64,000 nucleotides of DNA, taken from assembly GCA_016802295.1 (NCBI GenBank), contig JAESIW010000200.1:5127667-5191666 (forward strand), in the 5' to 3' direction. Positions 43,401 to 54,377 of this stretch are shown one piece after another. Positions within the stretch are counted from its first letter, which is position 1; every line of letters begins with the position of its first letter. This DNA comes from Brachionus rotundiformis (taxonomy: Eukaryota; Rotifera; Eurotatoria; Ploima; Brachionidae). A program made the translations under genes and the position numbers. A model generated the notes under the pieces. That model saw nothing but the letters and a program-made list of their open reading frames with translations. It was not told where the DNA came from and made no database searches.

Positions 43401-43541
43401 CTCCTCGTCCATCAAATTGGACCTGTTTGTGGCATGAAACAGGCGCTCGTCAGTCTGGTTCGCCTCGCACTCCATGGCCATCTCCTCGTCCTCAGGCAGC
43501 AGTGTCCATGTCCTGTTCAACACATCCGTTTTGGCGGACAT
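40445..43541 (-). CDS. Long disordered Ser/Asn-rich protein with LN[RK]T repeats, unknown
   Basis: Minus-strand exons 43541-43114 and 42554-41115 join across a 559-bp intron. A third exon at 40601 is likely: the end of exon 2 offers donor AA|GTAATTC, and 40601 follows a TTTTTTTAAG acceptor in the right phase, continuing as SFIKPPSQIPTFKTSSGIP. Exon 3 may stop at 40445, or be spliced again at 40514 (AAG|GTAAGA). Without the third exon the protein ends at 41111 with 623 residues. Almost all of it is low-complexity Ser/Asn/Thr. Short motifs repeat: LNRTQDM, LNKTKDI, LNRTRNL, LNKTKDL, and VLNRTW, FNETITGL, FNSTYTAW earlier. SGIP-type and SRLKPP motifs near the end recall microtubule-binding proteins of the GTSE1/PSRC1 kind, a weak resemblance. 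No domain was recognised. Codon composition shows it is truly coding. Confidence 0.7.
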
Positions 43542-45478
43542 CTAAATCAAACAATTCAATTTAAATGCTCAGGCTTTTGCTGTTATTTTTAAATTTTATC
43601 AAAAAATAAAATAAAAAAAAATTTATTTTAGAATATATATTAAAAAAAATCATAATTTGTTGCTCTCTTTTTCTATGCTTTTCTCTTCATTTGCATGCAT
43701 TCAAATTAACTTTATATTTTTTAATCGCAATAGCTACAACCAAGAGAGAAGAGTGAGGGGGAAGAGAGAGCGCTTTCAAGACACAAAAATCGAATTGAAC
43801 TCATTAAATTCAAATTATAATATTTTATAGTGGTGTGCGAACTTGGTTCAGACTTAAGTGGCTTCGCTAGCTAAACTTTGGCAAAGGTTTCAATTCTACT
43901 TGGAGGACCAAAATTTTAAAAACTAAAAAACAATATCTAAACTAAACACAAATCTCAATTAGGGCCTTATAAATGGCCAATTTGGCCTTAAATAGCTAAG
44001 TGCACCCACTTGTTGCTTGATAGAAACAAAGTCCTAATTAAATGAACCCTTATTTGATCTAAAAACTTCTGATAAAACTAGATTATTGATTTAGATAAGC
44101 ATGTAGTATAAACTTGAAGATTTGTTTTAATAATTGACTAGATATTGAGCTCTTGGGCGCCTGCGGCTATGACTCTAAAGCCGATACCAAATTGGTGACC
44201 CAGTTTTGGTCAGCTTAAAATTGACAAGCGTAAAGGATAAAAACTGCATTCAGTCTGATCACGACCAAATACTGTGCAATCCAAAGCAATAAATCATCTT
44301 TTGAAATCGATTTATTTAAATTTTTATTCCCATAAGTCAAATTTTGTTTTCCAAATGGCATTATTATTCCGATAACTCTTCAAGGAATAGTGTACAACAA
44401 AACAAACCTGTTGAAATAATAAATCTCAACTATCTATTCTAATAGAATTTATTATAGGCTTTTGTTATTTTATTTTATAAAAATATTGTATTTTATGATA
44501 TCAAGTTTAAATTAATTTTATTTTAATTTAAAAATAAAATAGATACCTAAATTTATTTATTGATATTAAAAAAATTTTTTAATAAAAATTCCAATGCACA
44601 TTTTTTTTATTAAAATTTATTTACGTAATTCTTTATGCCTCATATATTTCATTACAAATTCCATATGATCTTACGTTTATTATATTTATAGATACCAACA
44701 AGCCTGGTTTGGTTCGCATGGACTTGGTCAAACCATGTGACCAATAATCTAATGATGAAATATTAGATAAAGACACACGTTTCATACATCAAAAAGCCCC
44801 AGAAAATAATTCATTAAAAATTTAATCAAAAATAAAATCAATTAAAACGTATATATGTAAGGCTAATTAAATAAATGCTTTTTATTTGAGTCGAATTAGT
44901 GCAATTAAGCTCAAATGTTCTAAATTAATAAATGGAATTTATTTGATAAATAAATTTAAGTTTTTATCCATTAAGAGAAAATTATATTTTTTATTTTAAT
45001 TTAAATTTAAAATTTTTATTTTTGATAAATTAAAAAAATATACAAATAAAAACAAATTAGTTGACCAAGCCGCCAAGACACACGTGTTTTGCGTTGACAC
45101 TTAACTGATCGTACAGTGATACAATTGCAATAAGGCTGAGCTGATTTCCTAAACTAATATTCAATTGACAGAATACTCTTTGCAATTTATCTAATTAACA
45201 CCTTTATAAAATGACTTAATTAATGTAAAAATTAAAAATTCACCTGATAATACTTGTTTATCATACGCTCAATTGATTCTGTTGAGAGACATGTATTAGT
45301 GATGGGCCAGGACTAAGAAGATTAGCCGATTTCCGATTAGTTATGACTCTAATTTGTGAACTTTGTGCCAACAGTTGCAAAATTTGAAGGTATAAAAAAC
45401 CTTCGACCAGTGCCTCTTGGAACATAATCAACCAACAAACAAAAAAACTACTAATAAGTTAAGATAAATATCTAAACC
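43542..45478. other. Intergenic between divergent genes, probably regulatory
   Basis: Shared upstream flank of the disordered-protein gene (minus) and a homeobox gene (plus). A purine-rich stretch at 43740-43780 (GAGAGAAGAGTGAGGGGGAA) lies just upstream of the minus gene. Sequence quality varies between AT-rich and mixed composition, as expected of enhancer-bearing DNA. No frame was accepted. Confidence 0.5.
45391..45398 (+). promoter_or_regulatory. TATA box of the homeobox gene at 45479
   Basis: TATAAAAA lies 81-88 bases upstream of the ATG at 45479. This places transcription start near 45420 and gives a short 5' UTR, a normal arrangement for a tightly regulated developmental gene. It is inferred from sequence only. 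Confidence 0.55.
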
Positions 45479-46096
45479 ATGGAAAATTACAGCCTTAGTC
45501 AACAAAACTTCAACTACTTTTACCCTTACAGCTACTACAATTATCAGTATCCTTCATTTGCTTACCAGAATTATGGATTTTCCACTGAGTACACTTCCCC
45601 TATAGACTATAATTACATGAACAACTCGGTACAGAGCGACAGTCCTTCTGTCAGCGTTTTGACCACAACTCCAACTACATCCAGTCCAGTTTCAGCCTCT
45701 ACGTCCAACAATTTGACCAGCGATGACTCTTTGCGCAATTCGCCCCAACCCAGCTACATCAGTCCCCAAGCATCGGACAATTCTTCGCCCGAGATGCAGA
45801 ACCAAGGCAAAATAAAGCGGGAAACCAAGTCAAAAAGAAGATCCAGAACCCAGTTTACCAAGCAACAAATAGACACACTCGAAGCTGTCTTTCAAAAATC
45901 CCATTATCCCGAGGTTCATGTAGTAGATCGATTGTCTGATAAATTGACACTTTCAATCGAAAGAATTTCTGTCTGGTTTCAAAACAGACGTGCCAAATAC
46001 AAAAAGACCAAAAAACCAACTCAAAATGAATCGACTAACTTCGACTCAAATATTGTCGATTCTCTATTTATAAAATCTAATTATCATCAGTACTGA
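45479..46096 (+). CDS. Paired-like homeobox transcription factor
   Basis: Intron-free, 205 residues. The homeodomain lies at about residues 117-176: basic arm RRSRTQFTKQQIDTLEAVF, then YPEVHVVDRLSDKLTL, then recognition helix SVWFQNRRAKYKKTKK with Q at position 50. The arm RRSRTQFT and HYPEVHVVDRL place it in the paired-like (PRD-like) class, near goosecoid/Otx/Mix-type proteins, but no single orthologue stands out and no paired domain is present. The N-terminus is unusually Tyr-rich (NFNYFYPYSYYNYQYPSFAY), followed by a Ser/Thr/Pro linker of likely activation type. A TATA box lies 81-88 bases upstream. It is unrelated in detail to the homeobox gene at 25077. Confidence 0.92.
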   Translation: MENYSLSQQNFNYFYPYSYYNYQYPSFAYQNYGFSTEYTSPIDYNYMNNSVQSDSPSVSVLTTTPTTSSPVSASTSNNLTSDDSLRNSPQPSYISPQASDNSSPEMQNQGKIKRETKSKRRSRTQFTKQQIDTLEAVFQKSHYPEVHVVDRLSDKLTLSIERISVWFQNRRAKYKKTKKPTQNESTNFDSNIVDSLFIKSNYHQY

Positions 46097-48712
46097 AAAA
46101 GATATGCCATATCAAATGACAGCGACAGGAAAACAAAAAAGTCGTCCTGTTCCTGAATGAATTTTTTTTTTTAATTTTATTTATTTATTCTTTTTTGTGA
46201 TAAATTATTTTTAAATAAAATAAATTTAGTCCTCAAATAGACTCTCTTAGTAAAAAAATATTTGAAATAAATAAAATATAAAACTCTAATCCCATAACTA
46301 TTGAATAAACATAATTTTATCAGAAACTTTTTCCATTTTAAATTTAGTCATTTTTAATATTTTAAATGACAGTTTGTTTTCAATGTAGCTAAATTAAACT
46401 ACATTGGAAAAATGTTACCAATTATCGCTTTCACTCAGCTATAAATAATTTATCCAATTTAAGAAAAAATAATATATTATTTTTCTCATATTTAAATTTT
46501 TGAAATCCAAGATATCAATCAAAGAAACAAAATTTAGCTTCTAATAAGCACCTAATGTCTTTTATGTTTATTAGTTAATTATTATCATCGGATTTAGCCT
46601 AAAAAAATAAGATTAAATTTTAAATCGATTTTAAATAATTATAATTTATTTTCAAAATTTTATAATGGATAAATATGATAAAGATGTGAGTTAAATTTAC
46701 GACAGGATTATTTTCTGATCAATTAGACAATACTTAATTGCACCAGGAGAATAGATCTAATCTACATTTTTAGGTACATATTTATAAAGAATTTTGAATA
46801 ACACCTTTCCTTTTAAGAAAAGATATCAATTTTTTTTTCATTCTTCTATTCTTAATCAAAATTTGCCAATAGATCTGACTGATGACGTGATTAGTATCAG
46901 GATGCTCTGATCCGAGTATTAATATGACCAAAAAGTCAGAAATGTTTTTAAATGGTTGAGATATTCCAAAAAGACAGAGCATAATTTTAATCCAAAATTT
47001 TGATGTAATGTTAAAGGAAGAAATATTAGGATACAATTTTTTGTCAGGAAATCTTTTTTTTTGTTCAAGCAGCTCTACAATAATTATATAATTTTGCCTA
47101 TCCATTTCAGTATAATTCTCTTAAATTATTTTCTTAGAGCTGAGCTAAAAGGAACGCTTTTAAATATATAAATATATGCTCAAGCTATTCTCTATGTCTG
47201 TTCCGAATTAGAGGGAATCTAAACAAAAATCAATAATTAAACAATTTCAGGACTCATAATTGGGTATAATTTATCTTTGGAAAGAGTTTGCTGGTTATTA
47301 ATTTCGAATACCTGGAATTTTAGCCTGTAAATATTATTAAAAAATTAATATACGTACTTTATGTAATCACAGGCGTCCTAAACCACCGCATTCAAAGCGT
47401 TCAACTGCGAATTTTTGATTAAAATAATTCTTATCTTTACATATTTGTTCAGATAGAATTAAAATTAAGTTTGATATTTCTTAAATTTAATTAAATACTT
47501 GTTTAAATTTGATTATTTATCCAAAAAGAACAAAAATTAAATCGAATTTTCTTTCACTGACTCTTTAAATATAAGCATTATTTATTTATTTTTATTTTTT
47601 TTTTATATTTTGCTAAAGTGTCATTTTTATTTCACGGGATTTCGTCTCCAAAGAATCAAAATTTAATAAAAGATATTAGTTTTTAATTTTGTAAATGTAA
47701 AATTTTATTTCGATTAAGCCGACTAATTGTCATATAAAATTTAATCAAATACTTTTACAGTGAAGCATTCATTTCAAGAGCCTCTTACCTAATCACAAGA
47801 CATATTTTTCTCACGGTTTCATTTATTAATCAAATTAATTAATAGAGGGACAAATTTTTATTATTTTTTTTGACTAGTTTAGTTTTTGAGTGTAACACAG
47901 CCTGTAAATTTAATTATTAATTAAAAAAATACTATTAAGGGCCAATTTTATTTTTATAACAATAATTTAAAAAAAATAATATTATGAAAAATTATAAATT
48001 AACCGGATCGAGCAATTTAATCAACATTTTGAAAGAACTGCTTTCGGTTGTCTTTTCAAATTTAATCTTAGTTTTAATCGGATTTCCTCTTTTGATGTTT
48101 CCATTCAGATCTATTTGCGTTTGGTACAGGATATAAATTTAAAATTAAAAACCAAAACATGATATTTATGTTTATATAATTGTCTAAGATATTATCAATC
48201 TTTTAAATTAGAAACGGGTCTCAGTTAAAATTTTTTTAAAGTAGCATTAATTAAATCTCTAATCCTCTTGTTACACAATTATACACCAATTTAAACTATT
48301 GATTAAGAAAATTAATTTAGCTTTTGATTTTATTAAAAAAAAGACAAAAAATAAATAATTTAAATATCTTTTTTATCTATGTATTTAGCTCAGTTAGACA
48401 TATCCGGCAGTGGTTCACGTGCTGGTCTCTAATATTATAACACGCAGAGCCACTAGGTTTAAGGTGATATAATTTCGTGTTTTTGGCAAATTTTTATGGA
48501 AATTTTTCATAGTTTTTATGTCTATGTTCATTTAATATTTGATAAGGCACTGTCAATTATTTTAAATCAATGATAAATTTTTTAGAGAGAGCTGAGCTCA
48601 ACAAGGAACTAACTAAAACACAAGTCTAATTAATCAAAGTTTAATAATAGATAAAAAAATACATACATATAAAAACAAGCTTCAGTGGCGCAGTCGAACA
48701 TAAATGTAAAAA
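46097..48712. other. Intergenic, weak candidates only
   Basis: A 107-codon minus frame at 46782-47105 has no domain and is rejected. A 50-codon frame at 47984 with one hydrophobic span is listed separately. A tRNA-like patch near 48385-48465 is discussed as a finding. The remainder is AT-rich without clear structure. Confidence 0.5.
47984..48136 (+). CDS. Possible small single-span membrane protein, 50 residues
   Basis: ATG-to-TAA frame of 50 residues ending in LILVLIGFPLLMFPFRSICV, a plausible membrane segment with a basic flank. It lies upstream of the synaptotagmin-like gene, whose relatives carry an N-terminal membrane segment, but I could not join it to that gene in phase. It could be a separate small protein or chance. 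Confidence 0.2.
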   Translation: MKNYKLTGSSNLINILKELLSVVFSNLILVLIGFPLLMFPFRSICVWYRI

Positions 48713-51522
48713 ATGCTCTCCAAGTATATGTGCATACCGTTCTACTACAATCAAGGTAATAAATATTCAAATTTTTATCTATAATAATGAAAAATAATGT
48801 TGTTTAATAAAAAAAATTTTAAAATCAATCATTTTATTTTGTCACGAAATTTGACTTAATTAATTTATCTGTCAAATTTGTGAATAATATTGATTTTACA
48901 CAAAAATTAATCAGATCCTTCAATAAAATGATAAAGGTAGACTGAACATGACTATTTAATAGAGCACTATATAGCTGGGCTAATTAAAAAAATAATTTTT
49001 ATTTTTAATAACATTTTTTAATAAAAAAAAAGCCAACAAAAAATTATCATTTAGCTTGAACCATGTCTATTAAAAAGATAAAGTATTTATTAAACCATAT
49101 TAGTAAACAAAAAATATTTATATTTGTTTAAGAGGAGTTAATTTTTTAATTAAGGCTACGGGTTGGGTGATGTGACATCGGACGAAGAGGAGAATGCGTG
49201 CCATAACGATGCCAGATTGGAGCAAAACACCATTGTACCATTAAAAAAGTACTTTCCAACACAAAAGTTGACTTCAGAGTCGAGCAAATTGAGCACATCG
49301 GCGATCTCGTCCACGGACATATTCAAGAGTCCGGTGCACAGGGCCGAATCGGCGCCCTCGCACGACCAAAACAGCCCACTTCTCTCAACTCCTTCGAACA
49401 CCAACTCCTCTTCAACTTCGTCTCTCAAGGCAACCACTTGCTCTCTTTCTTCACCAAGAAACAACTCTCTCTTATCTGTAACTTTATTAAAAAAACTCTC
49501 ATTTAATCTTGACACATCAAATGAGACTCACGATTGTCAAGAAAATAACAATAATTTAGAAAAAAGTCAGTCAAGCACCCTAGATCTTAATTTATTCCAT
49601 TTTTTTTCCTAATTGGATTTTTTTTTTTTGCATTAAAAAGAAACAAACAACAATTGTCACAAAGAAAAAGAACAAGAAGAAGAGTCTGATAAAACATTGA
49701 CAGAAAAAGCCCAAATTTCAAGTGAAAAAACATCCAAACAAACTGCACCATTGGCAAACACAGTCGAAAATTCGACCAGCTACAGCAGCAGTCCCGGATT
49801 GAGCAATCAGGAAGAGAGCGACGACAGAAAATCGCCACTAAGTGTCCAAATACCAACCATTTTGACCGATAATAAGCCAAGCTTAAAAGAAAAAGCTGCC
49901 ACCAAGAGCAAACGATTCAAGAAAATGATCAAAAAAGCATCCCGATCTCAGTCACCATCTATTTCCAAGAGCTACGAGGAAGACAGACGCAAGTACTTTT
50001 TGAACACGTACACAGGACCCAACCAGCAGCAAGCAGCCAAGAGCGACAACTTGTACCAGGGACAAAATTTTTTGTCCCCGCGTAGACAGTCACACTTGGC
50101 GCTCAGCTTGGACACATACAAGCGTGTGATCGCCCAAAAGCTTTGCAAAGAAAAGGCCATTGAGCTAGATGACTCGAGCACTGGCATAAATAGCACCAAC
50201 TCCAGTCCCAAGAGTGCGCCCAAAATTTTGAGAACTGCGCCTAGTTTCAGGGAATCGTTTAGTGCATCCAATACGCCTCTCATAGTCAGAGTAAATTAAC
50301 AATAATTAACAATTTAAATTGAGTTTTAAATATTTAAATTTTCTATTTTCTCAAAGAGGTTGACCAAACAAACTACCATTTTTGACAATTCTTTTTTAAG
50401 TGTGAACCCTAGTGGCAGAATTTGTCTACGCTTGTACTGGGACAAAAATACCCATGTCCTAACAGTGACCATAATTCAATCTAACAAGATACTGTTTAGC
50501 GAAAAGCCCAAGACAGTGTCCAAAATTCAGTTTCAAGTTACTCTATTGAACCAAGAAAAGGCTCCCAAGTACAAAACAACTACCAAAGAATACAATGATA
50601 TTCTCAATTTTGATGAAAATTTCTACTTTCCCAATATTGAAAAAAGTAACAATTAATCCAATTAGAAATTGTTCTAATTAAAATAATTAATTGCTAGACG
50701 ATTTGCCCGAGTTAAGCATCATAATTTACTTGTGTGTCAAAGAATCTTTCGGTGGCACCAAGGTCCTTAGCCAAGCTCTATACAATCTTGGCAATTTGAC
50801 CCTCAATGACCAGTACAATTACGTTACCATGTATTTTGAGGAAACAAAAGTTGTTTAATAAAATTTAAAAAAGAAATTTTTTTATTTATTTATTTTATTT
50901 ATAAAGAGAAAATCTGACTCTAGTCAAAATTTGGAAGAATTATCCTCGGTAAATTCAGTACCATCATTGAACAGTTTGACAACTAGCAAGAACGAAAAGC
51001 CAGAACTTTCAATAGGACTAAAATACGACGCTCTCTTGGGAAACTTACTCGTCAAAATTCTCAGGGGTAGCAATTTGATTGATCGCACCATGCCAGATAA
51101 ATCTCCAAGTAATTTTTTTTGCCAATATTCAATGCCTGTCTAATTAACCAATTATTAGATATTTTTGTAAGAGTCATCTTAACAGTGGACAATGTTGAGA
51201 CCAAGCATCAGACATCGATTAAAAAATCGACTCTAAATCCGGTTTTTGACGAAGCATTTGAATTTAATTTGGCCGCGTACCAAGTCGAAAACGCGCGCCT
51301 CATTATCTATGTTTACTCAAAGAAAATTCTTACTAGCAAAAATTTAATTGGATGTATTATATTTGGTAAATGTTTTGTTTAATTAAAGATAATTTGAAAA
51401 ATAATTAAAAATTTTCAAAATTAGATGACCAGCCTGGACACGACGAGTACGTTTCACATTTGCGATCAGCGATTGCCAGTGACGGCGAGTTGGTTCAGAA
51501 ATGGCACTCTTTGATATTCTAG
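48713..51522 (+). CDS. Synaptotagmin 14/16-like tandem C2 protein
   Basis: Eight exons: 48713-48755, 49155-49565, 49641-50290, 50357-50645, 50698-50849, 50907-51108, 51159-51365, 51425-51522, giving 683 residues. The first intron is 399 bp, the others 50-75 bp. About 350 Ser-rich residues precede two C2 domains. C2A begins GRICLRLYWDKNTHVLTVTI; C2B is about residues 530-680 with KPELSIGLKYDALLGNLLVK, TSIKKSTLNPVFDEAFEFNL, NARLIIYVYSKK, NLIGCIIFG and the end LVQKWHSLIF. The order PELxVGLSY...KTSIRR...NPVYxETFxF...IGxIxLG...RWHTL is that of human SYT14/16. The calcium-binding aspartates are missing (loop 1 has KSPNIFVRV instead of SDPYVKV), as in SYT14/16, so a calcium-independent membrane-trafficking role is expected. 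Exon 1 is the least certain. No N-terminal TM was joined. Confidence 0.85.
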
Positions 51523-52170
51523 ATCTCTTTTTTTTTTAATTTTTTTTTATCTTAATATAAATATTTTAAATAAATTTTTTTAAATTTGATTTAATTCTAA
51601 TTGTTAATTTCGTAAATTTCAATTTAATTTTGAAAATTAAATAATTTTATCATTATTTATAAGCTTCATTCATTCGTGAAATATCTTTAATTATTGAACA
51701 CAAGCATTTTTTTTTAATTTATCATTTTAAATATAAGAATTAATAATTACACTTCTATGAATTATTTGCTTTTGTCAATTAAATAAGAAAAATAGATTTC
51801 GATCATTTTAAGAATCGTGTTCGAATGAAATATTGAAAAATAAATGGTAAAAAAGCAAGCAATTTCCTCATCAGTACCAATTAATTACAAATACTTTCAT
51901 TAATTTTTGGTGTCAATTTAAAGCAAAACTAAAATTTAGAAACAACTTTAGTGCCTGAGAAAAAAACTATAAAATTTTTTTATTAATAAAATTTGCATAA
52001 TTCCACTCTCAAACAAAAATAAAAAAATATAAAGTATAAAAATCGATCTTTTTCTATTTCCAATTGTTATAAAATAAATTTAAAATAAATTTTTTTTATT
52101 CACTTAATTAAATACTTGGATGGTTAATAGTGTTTGGACAAATTTAAACCAATGCTGATGTTTCACTGAT
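51523..52170. other. Intergenic, no gene seen
   Basis: AT-rich spacer between the synaptotagmin-like gene and the orphan frame at 52171. Nothing recognised. Confidence 0.5.
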
Positions 52171-53379
52171 ATGGCATTTATTTTCGATAATATTAATTGT
52201 TTAATTTATTTGATTCTAATAGCTACACAACAAATAAACGACTTAGATTTCCAGAATTTTGGCAATCAAAATTCTAAAATTATAATTGAGCAAAAAGCTG
52301 ATATCAATGAGTCAGAAAATTATGATAAAAAAGCTGAGCCAATCTCAGAAAGCCTTTCAAAACAATCGAGTTATAGCATTAGCTTAATGCCTTGCTTTGG
52401 CCTTGGCAACCCGAAGCTACTCAACCAGTCATACTCGGTCCTGAGCACGGCTACCTATGAAAATTTGCTTAGCCAACGATCAAAAATTACCAACAATCTG
52501 AATCAAATTAAAACTAGTCTGAGAAAAACAAACATCATCAACATAGTACAAGAGAAAAAGCTTGGCAAAAATGGCAATAGCTACTATTACCAAAAATCGG
52601 TCAAAAAACTCGACATCGCGGACAACGAGTATGTAAGTTTCGAGGCGAGACCAGAGCTAAACCATGTCTATTTCAATCCAAATCAAAATGACTGTGAATA
52701 TCTGGAATTGAGCTTGTATGACCCGGTGACAAGTTTTATGACCAGAAGAAGTGTCCAGCGTGAATACATTGATTCTTTAAAGAGGAATTATTACGAGACA
52801 AAAGTAAAAAAAAGCAAGTCCAAGTATTGTTCATTGGAAAAGAGTCATCCAATTTTAGAACTGTTAAAAATGACCAAGTCAAACAAATTTTCATCTTTGA
52901 AACAAGAGAAAAAAGTCTATCAAGCCTTGGAAAAAAGGCATCAAGAAATAAGATTTAATTTTAGATATGACCTCGACAAAATGAAGGAAATAAATCATTT
53001 ATTTAAAACTTATTTAAAATTGGCATCGTTTAGAGACGATTTTGTAGAATGCTACGCAATTATACAAAAAAGAGCCACTGGTGAACTATACATGCATATG
53101 AAGACCAATTCGGGAGTTGTCTATTTGAACAATTTGGAACTTTTTCCAAATAAACCAAACAGTTTTATTTTCAAATTTAAAAAGTCAAGTTCGTTGATTT
53201 TTAGAATCAAAAGTTTGGAAGTGTGGAAAGTTCTTAAATATGAAACCAATGTTCCACAAGTAAATTGTAGCAGTTCTTTTGGTGTAAAAAATTGCCAAAA
53301 TGAAGAAGATGCACTCATTGAGCAGTTAAATCAAAGAAGTAATTTTGTTGAAAAAATTACCTATACTTTATTAGGATAA
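52171..53379 (+). CDS. Orphan protein, 402 residues
   Basis: Intron-free frame from ATG at 52171. Codon composition after residue 60 is clearly coding. The first 25 residues (INCLIYLILIATQQI) are hydrophobic and of lower G/C content, so the true start may lie in another exon: the AG at 52210 or 52228 could be an acceptor. The C-terminal 130 residues contain a possible beta-rich domain: FVECYAIIQKRATGELYMHM, VVYLNNLELFP, SFIFKFKKSSSLIFRI, ending with a helix SLEVWKVLKYE. Strands followed by a helix with a tryptophan recall a PH fold, though this is inference. The middle is basic and probably disordered. No named family was recognised. Confidence 0.6.
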   Translation: MAFIFDNINCLIYLILIATQQINDLDFQNFGNQNSKIIIEQKADINESENYDKKAEPISESLSKQSSYSISLMPCFGLGNPKLLNQSYSVLSTATYENLLSQRSKITNNLNQIKTSLRKTNIINIVQEKKLGKNGNSYYYQKSVKKLDIADNEYVSFEARPELNHVYFNPNQNDCEYLELSLYDPVTSFMTRRSVQREYIDSLKRNYYETKVKKSKSKYCSLEKSHPILELLKMTKSNKFSSLKQEKKVYQALEKRHQEIRFNFRYDLDKMKEINHLFKTYLKLASFRDDFVECYAIIQKRATGELYMHMKTNSGVVYLNNLELFPNKPNSFIFKFKKSSSLIFRIKSLEVWKVLKYETNVPQVNCSSSFGVKNCQNEEDALIEQLNQRSNFVEKITYTLLG

Positions 53380-53782
53380 AATAAAAAATTGAGTCAAATT
53401 TTTAAGATTTAGATACCTTTCTTAGAATAGAACCAATTACATCCAAATCAAGTATCTGCAAAACTCAAATTTGCAGATTTTTTGCAGAGACTAGATTTGG
53501 GTGGCTTGTATTGGACTTTTCCAAAAAAAGTTAATTCCAAAGTTCACACTGCCTTAACAAATGGATAAAAATTGTCATTTGTTACATAAAATTATATTTT
53601 AAAAAATTTTTTTATCTTTTACAGGGATGATACGAAAATACCATGAAGTCTATATGAATTTGTTCTCCAATAACCAAGCCATTACAATGATTGATCATCA
53701 TAGATGTGTATTTTTTGAATATTTTGGAAAGATTTTAAGTATTTTGGATAAAAAAAAGTTAAATTTTTAATTAAATTTTGTG
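53380..53782. other. Intergenic, no gene seen
   Basis: Short spacer of mixed composition at 53400-53580 and 53630-53700. No frame could be joined to either neighbour. Confidence 0.5.
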
Positions 53783-54263
53783 ATGGTAGCATGTAATGGT
53801 AAAGTGATAAGTGCAGAGGAGTACGGTGTCCTGAAGAGCCGCGGTTTAGAGTTTACTGGCCTCGTTCTGATGGTAATCTAGCAAAAAAACTTAATCTTTG
53901 ACAGTGTTATAATTTTTTTCAGAAAAATGGTGTTAGCAAAGTGGTGCAAATAGACAAAAATGGCGATACATTTATAAACAAAGAGGAGAAATTTCCATCC
54001 GCAAATGCCAAGATATCCAAGGAGCAAAAGTGTCACGAATGCTCAAAAGCCGAATTAAGAGCTAAAATTGAACAGACCATGGCCTACAATCAGTAATTAA
54101 TCAAATAAGTTAAATTTCAAAGACCATAAATAAATCCATTCTTTCCAGGTACAAAGAAGCAATAAAGATAAACAGCGAAAAGACTGAAAAGTACATAATA
54201 CTTATTTTGATATTTTTAGTTCTTAGCATGTTTTGGCTTAAAAGGAAAAAAAAAATTAAATAA
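53783..54263 (+). CDS. Small tail-anchored membrane protein, unknown
   Basis: Three exons, 53783-53872, 53923-54092 and 54149-54263, with introns of 50 and 56 bp, give 124 residues. The chain begins ACNGKVISAEEYGVLKSRGL and has short patterns GLVLMKNGVSKVVQID and NGDTFINKEEKFPS. CxxC (KCHECSK) lies in the middle. The last 27 residues are one hydrophobic helix (YIILILIFLVLSMFWL) followed by a lysine-rich end (KRKKKIK), the layout of a tail-anchored protein with its body in the cytoplasm. The family is not recognised. The splice model is supported by phase and by the change in composition at each border. Confidence 0.7.
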
Positions 54264-54377
54264 TTTAATTATTAATCATAAAATTAAAAATAATAATAAT
54301 TAATTAAAAATATAAATCTGTTTTTTTTTATTTTTTTTTTGCATATTAATAAAAATATAAAAATTCTGTAAAAAAAT

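Noticed and set aside
46782..47105. 107-codon minus-strand frame
   Set aside because: The length is notable but residues follow base composition and no fold or motif is seen; it may be a scrap of an old element.
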